Assembly: GCA_002780805.1 (NCBI GenBank)
Contig: PEUD01000038.1
Location: 1 to 5,657 of the forward strand
Length of the DNA: 5,657 nucleotides
From: Candidatus Omnitrophica bacterium CG02_land_8_20_14_3_00__42_8
GTDB taxonomy: Bacteria; Omnitrophota; Gorgyraeia; Gorgyraeales; Gorgyraeaceae
Direction: 5' to 3'
The notes under the pieces are model-generated. The model did not search any database. It saw nothing but the letters and a program-made list of their open reading frames with translations, and was not told the origin of the DNA. The translations under genes and the position numbers were made by a program. This document shows, in pieces, positions 1-5,657 of the stretch (position 1 is its first letter; the number at the start of each line of letters is the position of its first letter).

Positions 1-428
1 AAATATTGTCGCCCGTCAACAAGCGCAAGCCGGGATTGGAAGACTACCGGAAAAAACGGAAAACGCTGCACGAGGACGGCATTCACCTGCTCGAAATTGA
101 CCTGCTGCGCCGGGGGGAGCGTCCCTTCAACTACCCAACCCTGCCCCGCCGGATGCACTACTTCACCATGCTGACAAGAGGCGACGGCTCCCGGATGGAA
201 GTTTGGGCAATGACCATAAGGGACAAACTGCCCGTCGTGCCCGTGCCCCTGAAATCGCCCGACCCTGACGTGCGGCTTGACATAGGCGCTGCGCTGAGCG
301 AAGTCTATGAGCGCAGCCGCTACGACCTCTCCGTACACTACGGGGCCGAGCCTGCACCGCCCGCTTTTTCCGACGAAGACCGGGTGTGGTTGCATGGCAT
401 TTTGAGGGAGAAAAAACTCGTTCCTTGA
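1..428 (+). CDS. DUF4058 family protein, C-terminal half (5' end outside window)
   Basis: The frame is open to the left edge (codon 3-5 reads Ile before the TTG at 6), so that TTG is an internal Leu codon and not a start. About 142 residues are visible, against roughly 250-270 for the usual full-length family member. Family hallmarks in order are ILSPVNK at the left edge, a YRKKRKTLHEDGIHLLEIDLLRRG block, a PVVPVPLKSPDPDVRLDI segment followed by ALSEVYERSRYDLSVHY, a Pro-rich linker, and a terminal DEDRVWLHGILRE helix. These match what I know of DUF4058 proteins, which have no established biochemical role; a nuclease-like fold has been suggested for related sequences but nothing here proves it. 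No signal peptide or membrane segment is visible in this half. The stop at 426-428 falls where the family normally ends, so the 3' end is intact. An 18-bp palindrome begins six bases later. G+C is high, unlike the right part of the window. Confidence 0.85.
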   Translation, partial: ILSPVNKRKPGLEDYRKKRKTLHEDGIHLLEIDLLRRGERPFNYPTLPRRMHYFTMLTRGDGSRMEVWAMTIRDKLPVVPVPLKSPDPDVRLDIGAALSEVYERSRYDLSVHYGAEPAPPAFSDEDRVWLHGILREKKLVP

Positions 429-433
429 GCAAT

Positions 434-470
434 GGATTGACTGGGTGGCTGCCAGCCACCCAGTCAATCC
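434..470. repeat. Perfect 18-bp inverted repeat with 1-base centre
   Basis: The left arm is 434-451 (GGATTGACTGGGTGGCTG), the centre is C452, and the right arm 453-470 is its exact reverse complement. Pairing stops at 433/471 (T opposite T). It sits six bases after the DUF4058 stop and ends directly before the recognisable VPS10 fragment. It could fold as a strong hairpin in RNA, but no T-run follows it on either strand, so it is not a standard intrinsic terminator. It could be a U-tract-less terminator, a REP-like palindrome, or the scar of a fold-back (chimeric) join. The structure is certain; its role is not. Confidence 0.9.
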
Positions 471-474
471 TGGA

Positions 475-810
475 ATGAAAAAGGAAATCACGAAATTGGG
501 CAAGTCCCTCCAGGGCAGTCTCCCCGCCCTTGAAAAACGCTACATGATGCCCGAAGGATTGAAAGGCATTCAAAGTAACCCCGGCCTGCTTTCGAGCACC
601 CTTTGGCAAACCTCCGGCTACATAGAAGCTTCCGACGGGGCGCCCAACCAGACAGCCCGCATCATGATGGAAAAAGCTCGCAAAGATGTGGCGAATATAG
701 TGAGTGACATCAACAGGTTATTCCAGGAGAATTTCGCAGCCTATCAGCAGAAAGTCGAAGTGGTGCAATTTTCACTTTTTAAGGCCTTCGAGCCAATAAA
801 AATGGAATGA
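475..810 (+). CDS. C-terminal fragment of a VPS10/sortilin-like glycosyl hydrolase
   Basis: About 111 residues resemble the C-terminal tail of the large VPS10-domain (BNR-repeat, sortilin-type) glycosyl hydrolases that are common and usually secreted in Bacteroidota. Matching features are the helical KKEITKL start, a GIQSNPGLLSSTLWQTSGYI segment, the GAPNQTARIMMEKA helix, a VNRLF-type helix (here VSDINRLFQENFAAYQQKV), and the closing FSLFKAFEPIK. The intact protein is close to 1,000 residues with a beta-propeller at its N-terminal side; none of that is present. The frame is open upstream to a stop at 403-405, so GTG at 445 is an alternative start, but residues from 445 to 474 are encoded by the palindrome and do not look like the family. 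I place the boundary at ATG 475. Neither start has a clear ribosome-binding site. The piece is probably non-functional: either a truncated pseudogene or a gene end joined here by misassembly. The stop at 808-810 appears natural. Confidence 0.6.
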   Translation: MKKEITKLGKSLQGSLPALEKRYMMPEGLKGIQSNPGLLSSTLWQTSGYIEASDGAPNQTARIMMEKARKDVANIVSDINRLFQENFAAYQQKVEVVQFSLFKAFEPIKME

Positions 811-3800
811 TTCAAGATGTGTTTGTGGCGCATTAGGGCTTATAAGATTTCCATTCCTTATATCATGCGAATTAAACTTGTAATCATATCCGTATTCCCA
901 AACAATATCACGATCATCTTTAACGTCTTTTCCTTCTTCTTTATATTTATAGGTCCAATTACTTATTACCCTGGCCTGATCATCGTAAATATAGCCTGAA
1001 GTGCTCCTTTTATAATATTTATTACTCTCACCCTGAGTGGTCCATGCATCATGGCCTTCTTCACTATAACCCTGCATCTGGCCAAGCCCCCAGTTATAGT
1101 ATATGGATGTTCTCTGATTATCTGAATAAATGTATTTATCTGCTGCCTGCGATGCAGTCTGGCCTTTAGTATAACTTTTACCTCTCTCCTTATTAAATGT
1201 CTTTGTGTTATATACCATGCCATTACCATTATAACCTGTATAATCATTTCTATCGCTGCTGGTTATTGTGTTGGTTCTATAATAATCCTTGTTTCTGGAG
1301 TAACTGGTATAAACCCATTCCTCATATTCTGTAAAGTTCCTCCAGCCAGACCCCCAAATCTTGTCTCCCTGGAACTTAAACCAGTTCAGCTTGGCTGTGT
1401 CATATGTAACATGGTCCACAGAGTAAAGAACAAATCCGAAATTATTATATTCAGTTGACTGTCTGGACATGGTTGATATGTGATTATAGTTTCCTGGAGA
1501 CCCGACTTCTCCTGTCAGCCATGGATTAGGTGAGCCAAGCGCCATAGGCCCGGTTTCATGCTTGTATTCTGTAAATGAATATACGCGGCCTACGCTGTCA
1601 TAGCGCATATTACCGCGCTCGACATTTGTAGTTATTGCATCTGCGTAATTTACTGTTGTTTCTGTTATTGTGCCGTTTGCGTTATATACTCTGTTTGTAT
1701 TTTTGCCGGATTTTGCTGCTGTTTCATAATAGTTATAAAGCTGGCCTGTGCCAGAATCATAATTTGTAAAATGCCTGTCTGTTGTAGTAATGGCCCTGAG
1801 CCGTCTTGTGTAATTAGAATTAATACTGTTATTTTGATGAACAACGATGCCATCCATATTGTAATCGCCACCGTTCCATAGACTATCACTGACGTCCGCG
1901 GAATATTCAACAAGTTTTTCTGTGTATGTGCAAATCCTGCCATTATTATCATAAGTTATTCCGTCGCGTATATTGCCATTATAATTAGAGCCACCGACTT
2001 TTTTCCACACCTTTACATCAGGCCGCGTTACATCGCCGGTTGTAACATCTACGTATTCTTTTACAAGCCCGGCATCGTTATAGCTTAGATTATAACGCAC
2101 TGTATTATTTGCCTGGTATAAAGCTGTTGTTGTGTATGCCCTGTCGTTATAAAACATTGTGCCTATTGACTGCTTGCGCGCCCTGCCTTTTGTGTCATAA
2201 TACATAATTACAACTGTATCAGTAATTACGTTTGGTTTTGCATTAAGATAGTGATGGTTCGGATCGGCTTTTGAAGTATCTGCATACGAATAAAGTCTGC
2301 TTGTGGCATCATAATTTGAATACGTCCTTTGCGTAAACTGATACACATTAAACAGGTTATTATTTTTATTGTTATACTGCCTTTCCAATTTATCATAAGT
2401 ATCTGTTAAGCCTGACATATTGTATTTAATATTTGACATTGTAATAACATTGGTCATGTCAGGCGCTGCAGTATTGTTCTCTGTATCCTTATAATCTGTC
2501 ATTTGACCCAATAAATTAAATTTTACGCTTGATGCATCACGGACCGTAGTAATCGGCTGGCTTAGAGCAACTACTTCTCTTTGCGTGCCATCTAATGTTG
2601 TTATAAACTTTCTTATGTATTGCGATGGCGCAAGGTTAGGACTTTGGTCAGTACTTGAAGGCGCATCGCCCCATATAGTTTTTTCCTCTATATAGCCTGT
2701 TTTCCTGTTTCTATTGTCATAGCTTATGCCTATAACTATATTTTCCTGCAAACTGTCAGTGGACATTGCATCAGTATAGATATTCTCATCATAAGCCCTT
2801 AACAGGCCATAGTCATCCTTACTGTCTGATGAACCGCTGTATTTCATATTCATCTGGTATACTGACGTTGTAAGATTCAGCACTTTTGCATTGGTTGCAT
2901 ATATCGGCGTGGAGAATGTGAACTGGCCCTCATTAAAGGCTTCGTATGTATAATTCATCTTGGCAAGCTTAGTAGTGCCTTTCTCGTATATCTTTTCCTC
3001 GCTTATCATTTTAAACTCTTTCATAAGGCCGTTTACATAATATTCAATATCGTCAGTTGTGACAGTGGTTACATGATCCAGCTTATTGGTTGTGCCATAC
3101 TGCAACAACGTACCGTCAATTTCCTTAAATGTCTTATCCTCATATGATAAAAGCCGTCCAAATATATCGTATGTTGTTTGAATCCTGTCGGTGTATCTTG
3201 TAGTATCCAGGCCATTGGCATAGTCGCGGTAAACGCCGCTGTAAGACAGCTGCCTGTTATACTTGTCGTAAGCTATATTGGTAAGATTTTTTACGCTCGT
3301 AGCGGCTGTCTGCGCCTGCTCGCCTGTAGGATCCAATGGGCTGGTCTGTTCATATATTGAATGCGCCCTGCCTAAATTATCATAATCTGAATATGTCTTT
3401 ATTGATGTTATAGCTACATACAAGAGATCTTTGCCTGACTGTTTTATCGGGTTACCATTGACGTCAATAGCACCTTCTTTTCTTATCTCAGTTAACTGCG
3501 AGATAAGGCCTTTGGTGTTATATTGAATATCTTTTGTCATAGCAATGGATACAAATTTATTTTCGTTGCCGTTATCGCTTTGCTCAGGATGTGTTACGCG
3601 GTCTGTGTATTCTTTTATCTGGCCGCCTTTCTCATAATATTGCATTCCCGTACGCGCTATTCTTGTAAACAGATTAAATACTTGGCCTGATGTAGCCTTA
3701 TCAACCTGCCTTTCCTCCTTTATAAAACCTGTGTTCTGGCCTAACGAATTATAATCATTATTTCTGTCCATTCTTGTTTCAGTTGTTACTATAAGGCCTA

Positions 3801-5657
3801 GGGCTGAGCTTGTGGCCTGTTCCTCTTCAATGTAAACAACCCTGCCTTCCGAACTATATCCTGACACATATGAAGCAGTGCCGTATTCGCCTTCATAAAA
3901 CTTGCGGTGCGTCCAGGCAGTTAAATCTAATTGGCCATTTATCCTGGATTTTTGTTCCCTGGTTTCATAGGAATCAATCAACCGGTTGTATTCATCATAA
4001 ACAGGCGTAGCCATGGAACCGTCCTGCTTTTTACCAAAATAAACTGTGGTAGTGAGATCGCTCGTTGCATCTGATGTGATCACATCTGTGTATGATTTCA
4101 GGTTTATTCTTGGATCATATGTGATGCCTGTTCTGGTGGTTGTTGTTTTTACACTGTAATTTGACGATGTTAACGCTGTCGGGTCAACAGGGAAATACTC
4201 TGTAACACTTTCAACATAACCCGATGCCAGGGATGTAGAAGAATAATAGCTTGTTGATGTTCTCTCTGTCAGTGTTTCTTTGTAAAGCTTATCTGTTGAG
4301 CCTGCGACATTTTGTTCTATTTTAAACTGGCTGTAAGATAAAAAGTTGCCAAAGTTATCATAAACAATCGAAACCAAGCCATTGTTAGGATCAGCATCAT
4401 TGTCACCAAAATATATCGTAGTTTTAAGGCCTGCCATTCCTGTAAGATATGTGCTCTCTTCCTTATAGTATACATTTCTGCCCAATGCATCATAACGCAT
4501 ACCGGTTTTTATAGATGATATGGTTGGAGCGCCTGTCCTGGATACTACAGTTTCTAATGATTTCATTTGGCCTGTATCATTGTAATACTGCATATCAATA
4601 ACATCTGTGTAAGTGCCTGCTGACTGCGCGCCGGCAAGAGCCATAAATGAAACATCCATATATGCCTGCTCGGCATAATCAACAACCTGCTCTGCCTGCT
4701 GCTGCTGGGCTGTTACCCCAGCCAGTGTAAGATATATATTTGCAAGAGCGATTATGGCAGTTGTTAGAGTATTCTGCGCTGTTGTTACTGCCTGGCTGAA
4801 ACCTGCTATTAAACCAAGCTTATCATTCATAATTACTCTCTTTGCATCAACTACATCAAGGGCATCGCCTAAATCTCCATCTGCTTCAACAAAATTTTCT
4901 ACTGCTGTCGCAAGCATACCTTGAGCTGTAACAAGATCTGCAGCTTTGGCAATCATCACAACCTGCGCTGCATCTCTTTGCGTTCTTGCATTATCTCTGT
5001 TTGTAAGAGCAGTGTTACGATTTACAAGCGCGGTATCTCTCCTGATTATCGCATTTGTCAGGGCTGTTTGCTTGGCATCTCTTACAGCTATATAAGCAGT
5101 AAGAGCATTTTGATATTGAGTCTGTGTTCCGGCAAGCGATGTTACAAGGGCTTCTTTTTCATTGGCATAATTAGTGGCTGTAACCAGATTATTATAAGCT
5201 GTATTCTTATTTGTTGTGGCGGTTTGAAGCGCCTGGTAAGCCACGTTCTTATCGGCTTCTTTTTGGACCATTGTATTATATTTTGTATCGCGATCAACAA
5301 GCTTGGCATCTCTTGTAGCCTTCTTTGTATCTGCAATACCTTTTAACCTATTGGCTTCTGTTAAATCAGCATTCATTTCAGCTAACCTGGTATTCATAGT
5401 GGCATATTTCTGATCTGATATAATCTTTTTCGCATCAGCACTTGCCTTTTTATTATTCATATCTATCTTCGCTGTATCCATAGAAGTTTTGAAATTATTC
5501 ATATTTGTACGCGAAGTGTCCAGGCTGGTTCTTGCTGTATTAAGTATGGTTGTTTTAGAAGAAAGCGCAGTATTAGCGGCTGTTAATGCATTATTGGCAT
5601 TTGTAAGACTTGTATTGGTAGTTGTTAAAGTATTATTGGCATTTGTAAGATTGGTAT
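772..5657 (-). CDS. Giant heptad plus YD-like repeat protein, partial at the 5' end and probably also at the 3' end
   Basis: One open frame crosses 86% of the window with no stop: 51 codons lie upstream of ATG 5500-5502, giving 1,627 visible residues. Residues below are numbered from that Met, which is probably internal because the same heptad pattern runs straight through it. The visible N-terminal part (to about residue 290) is helical and Asn/Thr/Ala/Lys-rich, with 24 consecutive heptads, a second heptad block at 141-182 and a hydrophobic stretch at 247-265. From about residue 299 to 1562 it has about 28 diverged Y-D/N-x-x-G-R/L/Q motifs, usually followed by S-Y-x-E/D, spaced mostly 30-47 residues apart. 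This resembles YD/RHS beta-repeats, but I see no Rhs core ending, protease motif or toxin tip. There is one Cys in the whole visible sequence. No signal peptide can be judged. A surface or secreted structural role is inference. The last ~15 residues are antisense to the VPS10 fragment and are likely spurious, so the authentic sequence probably ends near 811-830. Style suggests Omnitrophota or a similar lineage (low confidence). Confidence 0.85.
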   Translation of the reverse strand, partial: TNLTNANNTLTTTNTSLTNANNALTAANTALSSKTTILNTARTSLDTSRTNMNNFKTSMDTAKIDMNNKKASADAKKIISDQKYATMNTRLAEMNADLTEANRLKGIADTKKATRDAKLVDRDTKYNTMVQKEADKNVAYQALQTATTNKNTAYNNLVTATNYANEKEALVTSLAGTQTQYQNALTAYIAVRDAKQTALTNAIIRRDTALVNRNTALTNRDNARTQRDAAQVVMIAKAADLVTAQGMLATAVENFVEADGDLGDALDVVDAKRVIMNDKLGLIAGFSQAVTTAQNTLTTAIIALANIYLTLAGVTAQQQQAEQVVDYAEQAYMDVSFMALAGAQSAGTYTDVIDMQYYNDTGQMKSLETVVSRTGAPTISSIKTGMRYDALGRNVYYKEESTYLTGMAGLKTTIYFGDNDADPNNGLVSIVYDNFGNFLSYSQFKIEQNVAGSTDKLYKETLTERTSTSYYSSTSLASGYVESVTEYFPVDPTALTSSNYSVKTTTTRTGITYDPRINLKSYTDVITSDATSDLTTTVYFGKKQDGSMATPVYDEYNRLIDSYETREQKSRINGQLDLTAWTHRKFYEGEYGTASYVSGYSSEGRVVYIEEEQATSSALGLIVTTETRMDRNNDYNSLGQNTGFIKEERQVDKATSGQVFNLFTRIARTGMQYYEKGGQIKEYTDRVTHPEQSDNGNENKFVSIAMTKDIQYNTKGLISQLTEIRKEGAIDVNGNPIKQSGKDLLYVAITSIKTYSDYDNLGRAHSIYEQTSPLDPTGEQAQTAATSVKNLTNIAYDKYNRQLSYSGVYRDYANGLDTTRYTDRIQTTYDIFGRLLSYEDKTFKEIDGTLLQYGTTNKLDHVTTVTTDDIEYYVNGLMKEFKMISEEKIYEKGTTKLAKMNYTYEAFNEGQFTFSTPIYATNAKVLNLTTSVYQMNMKYSGSSDSKDDYGLLRAYDENIYTDAMSTDSLQENIVIGISYDNRNRKTGYIEEKTIWGDAPSSTDQSPNLAPSQYIRKFITTLDGTQREVVALSQPITTVRDASSVKFNLLGQMTDYKDTENNTAAPDMTNVITMSNIKYNMSGLTDTYDKLERQYNNKNNNLFNVYQFTQRTYSNYDATSRLYSYADTSKADPNHHYLNAKPNVITDTVVIMYYDTKGRARKQSIGTMFYNDRAYTTTALYQANNTVRYNLSYNDAGLVKEYVDVTTGDVTRPDVKVWKKVGGSNYNGNIRDGITYDNNGRICTYTEKLVEYSADVSDSLWNGGDYNMDGIVVHQNNSINSNYTRRLRAITTTDRHFTNYDSGTGQLYNYYETAAKSGKNTNRVYNANGTITETTVNYADAITTNVERGNMRYDSVGRVYSFTEYKHETGPMALGSPNPWLTGEVGSPGNYNHISTMSRQSTEYNNFGFVLYSVDHVTYDTAKLNWFKFQGDKIWGSGWRNFTEYEEWVYTSYSRNKDYYRTNTITSSDRNDYTGYNGNGMVYNTKTFNKERGKSYTKGQTASQAADKYIYSDNQRTSIYYNWGLGQMQGYSEEGHDAWTTQGESNKYYKRSTSGYIYDDQARVISNWTYKYKEEGKDVKDDRDIVWEYGYDYKFNSHDIRNGNLISPNAPQTHLESFHFYWLEGLKK
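805..830. other. Probable chimeric junction between two genomes
   Basis: The VPS10-type fragment reaches its stop at 808-810. Directly after it the base composition falls to about 35-42% G+C in sampled lines, and the coding strand flips to the giant repeat gene. The - strand frame continues 39 bases into the VPS10 fragment before hitting a stop by chance at 772-774. There is no spacer, promoter or terminator between two convergent genes. This is expected at an assembly join or a recent rearrangement, and is unusual for two native gene ends. The exact join cannot be fixed without read data. Confidence 0.6.
883..1392 (-). other. Trp/Tyr-rich C-terminal stretch of the giant protein
   Basis: Residues 1371-1540 contain eight Trp (1374, 1383, 1387, 1396, 1471, 1487, 1516, 1535), while the preceding 1,370 residues contain five. 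Tyr is also dense. The YD-like motifs continue here but are looser (1424, 1469, 1506) and more widely spaced. This may be a separate sub-domain, perhaps a binding surface or a compact cap; function is not known. Confidence 0.6.
1840..1869 (-). other. Dockerin/EF-hand-like loop G-D-Y-N-M-D-G-I-V
   Basis: Residues 1212-1221 of the giant protein read GDYNMDGIVV, just after LWNG. The spacing D-x-N-x-D-G followed by a hydrophobic residue is that of a dockerin or EF-hand calcium loop. Only one copy is present, without the second dockerin repeat, and it interrupts the region between YD motifs 1184 and 1248. Calcium binding is inference from the pattern. Confidence 0.4.
4375..4410 (-). other. Asp/Asn-rich loop in a YFG repeat
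   Basis: Residues 365-376 read FGDNDADPNNGL, with alternating acidic or amide residues like a calcium-binding loop (D-x-D-x-D-x-x-N). It follows a TTIYFG strand. A homologous TTTVYFG strand at residues 484-490 is followed by KKQDGSM instead, so the acidic ladder is not conserved between the two copies. Metal binding is only a possibility. Confidence 0.35.
4708..4764 (-). other. Hydrophobic helix in the N-terminal helical part
   Basis: Residues 247-265 (TTAIIALANIYLTLAGVTA) are 19 residues without charge, followed by a QQQQ run and an Ala-rich helix. It could be a membrane-spanning segment separating the heptad region from the YD array, or simply the buried face of a helical bundle. An internal Asn and several Thr make the membrane reading marginal. 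Confidence 0.35.
4957..5082 (-). repeat. Second heptad block with R-D/N-x-A pattern
   Basis: Residues 141-182 form six heptads in phase: RDAKQTA, LTNAIIR, RDTALVN, RNTALTN, RDNARTQ and RDAAQVV. Five of the six start with Arg followed by Asp or Asn. At the DNA level these are imperfect 21-base repeats. The pattern indicates a regular helix, probably coiled coil, with Arg and Asp able to pair along one face. It is separated from the main heptad array by about 23 residues that do not keep the pattern. Confidence 0.65.
5152..5655 (-). repeat. Array of 24 uninterrupted heptads (504 bases)
   Basis: From the first full codon at the right edge to residue 117, the protein divides into 24 exact seven-residue units with no insertion. 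The first four are TNLTNAN, NTLTTTN, TSLTNAN and NALTAAN; later ones include TSMDTAK, IDMNNKK, ATMNTRL and VDRDTKY. Position 3 is mostly Leu, Met or Ala; position 4 is Thr, Ser, Asn or Asp in 21 of 24; position 6 is often Ala or Lys. Positions 3 and 6 fit the a and d core of a coiled coil, with small residues at d. The array runs off the window, so its full length is unknown. Confidence 0.75.
5572..5655 (-). repeat. Recent 42-base tandem duplication inside the heptad array
   Basis: Two 14-residue units are adjacent, TNLTNANNTLTTTN and TSLTNANNALTAAN, identical at 10 of 14 positions. In DNA a 19-base core is identical at 5590-5608 and 5632-5650, exactly 42 bases apart. It shows the array grew by duplicating pairs of heptads, and that growth was more recent towards the right edge, where units are most alike. 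Confidence 0.75.

Larger units (their letters stand above)
820..4608 (-). repeat. Array of about 28 YD-like protein repeats
   Basis: Protein repeat region within the giant gene (residues about 299-1561 from ATG 5502). First Tyr positions of the motif copies that I count are 307, 337, 381, 462, 502, 549, 584, 623, 661, 707, 745, 778, 822, 898, 928, 995 (Phe), 1027, 1064, 1102, 1141, 1184, 1248, 1273, 1301, 1352, 1424, 1469 and 1506. Good examples are YDALGRNVYYKE, YDNLGRAHSIYE, YDIFGRLLSYED, YNDAGLVKEYVD and YDSVGRVYSFTE. Many copies are preceded by a Thr/Ser-rich strand ending in an I-x-Y or M-x-Y step. The weakest copies are 462, 822, 898, 1273 and 1424. No two copies are near-identical in DNA, so the array is old or fast-evolving. 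YD repeats in Rhs and Tc proteins build beta-strand shells; whether this array does so is inference. Confidence 0.8.

Noticed and set aside
434..470. Palindrome as a standard Rho-independent terminator
   Set aside because: There is no T-run after the stem on either strand (TGGAATGAAA on +, ATTGCTCAAG on -), and the loop would be a single base unless the stem opens.
163..609. Open frame on the - strand, 148 codons, spanning the DUF4058 end and the palindrome
   Set aside because: It is antisense to two recognisable coding pieces, resembles no family I know, and is open because of the high G+C on that stretch. The palindrome makes part of its translation mirror the + strand reading.
4690..4710. 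CTG-type triplet run as a microsatellite
   Set aside because: It is only about four units, encodes the QQQQ run of the giant protein, and is too short to be meaningful by itself.
4921..5346. Cys- and Ile-rich + strand frame opposite the heptad region
   Set aside because: It is a shadow of the regular - strand codons for Ala, Asn, Thr and Lys; the repeated - strand pattern shows which strand is coding.
772..5657. Rhs or Tc-type toxin with a polymorphic C-terminal tip
   Set aside because: No Rhs core end (such as a DPxGLxGG-type motif), autoprotease residues, toxin domain or immunity gene is visible, and the 3' end is probably cut by the join.
1..5657. RNA genes, CRISPR array or insertion sequence
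   Set aside because: I saw no tRNA-like cloverleaf, no spacer-separated identical direct repeats and no transposase. The repeats present are protein-coding and diverged.

Overview
The window holds parts of three genes, all of which lack something, and the two halves look as if they come from different genomes. Bases 1 to about 810 are GC-rich (sampled 60-base lines run from about 40% to 68% G+C) and read on the + strand. Bases from about 811 to the end are AT-rich (sampled lines about 35-42% G+C) and read on the - strand. This is probably a metagenomic or single-cell contig, and at least one join in it may be artificial.

Left part: the C-terminal half of a DUF4058-family protein enters from the left edge and stops at 428. 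A perfect 18-bp inverted repeat with a 1-base centre lies at 434-470. Immediately after it is the last ~110 residues of what looks like a VPS10/sortilin-type (BNR-repeat) glycosyl hydrolase, ending at 810, with nothing of the large upstream part of that protein. Both families are common in Bacteroidota; DUF4058 is also frequent in Cyanobacteria, Chloroflexota and Planctomycetota. I would guess a Bacteroidota-like source for this part.

Right part: one uninterrupted - strand reading frame runs from the right edge (5657) down to a stop at 772, giving 1,627 visible residues with both natural ends probably missing. Its N-terminal part is helical, with 24 consecutive Asn/Thr-rich heptads, a second heptad block and a hydrophobic helix. 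It then changes to about 28 diverged copies of a YD-repeat-like motif (Y-D/N-x-x-G-R/L/Q). The protein resembles the very long repeat proteins known from Omnitrophota-like lineages, but that assignment is an inference from style and cannot be shown from this window.

The reading frames do not form a working operon. The DUF4058 and VPS10 pieces are on the same strand but unrelated in role, and the giant repeat gene faces them and overlaps the VPS10 fragment by 39 bases with no terminator between. The most interesting content is the giant repeat protein: its heptad array, the two covarying classes of YD motif, a ~125-residue higher-order duplication, a dockerin-like loop and a Trp-rich C-terminal stretch. 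The main caution is the pair of suspicious joins at 434-470 and about 811-830.
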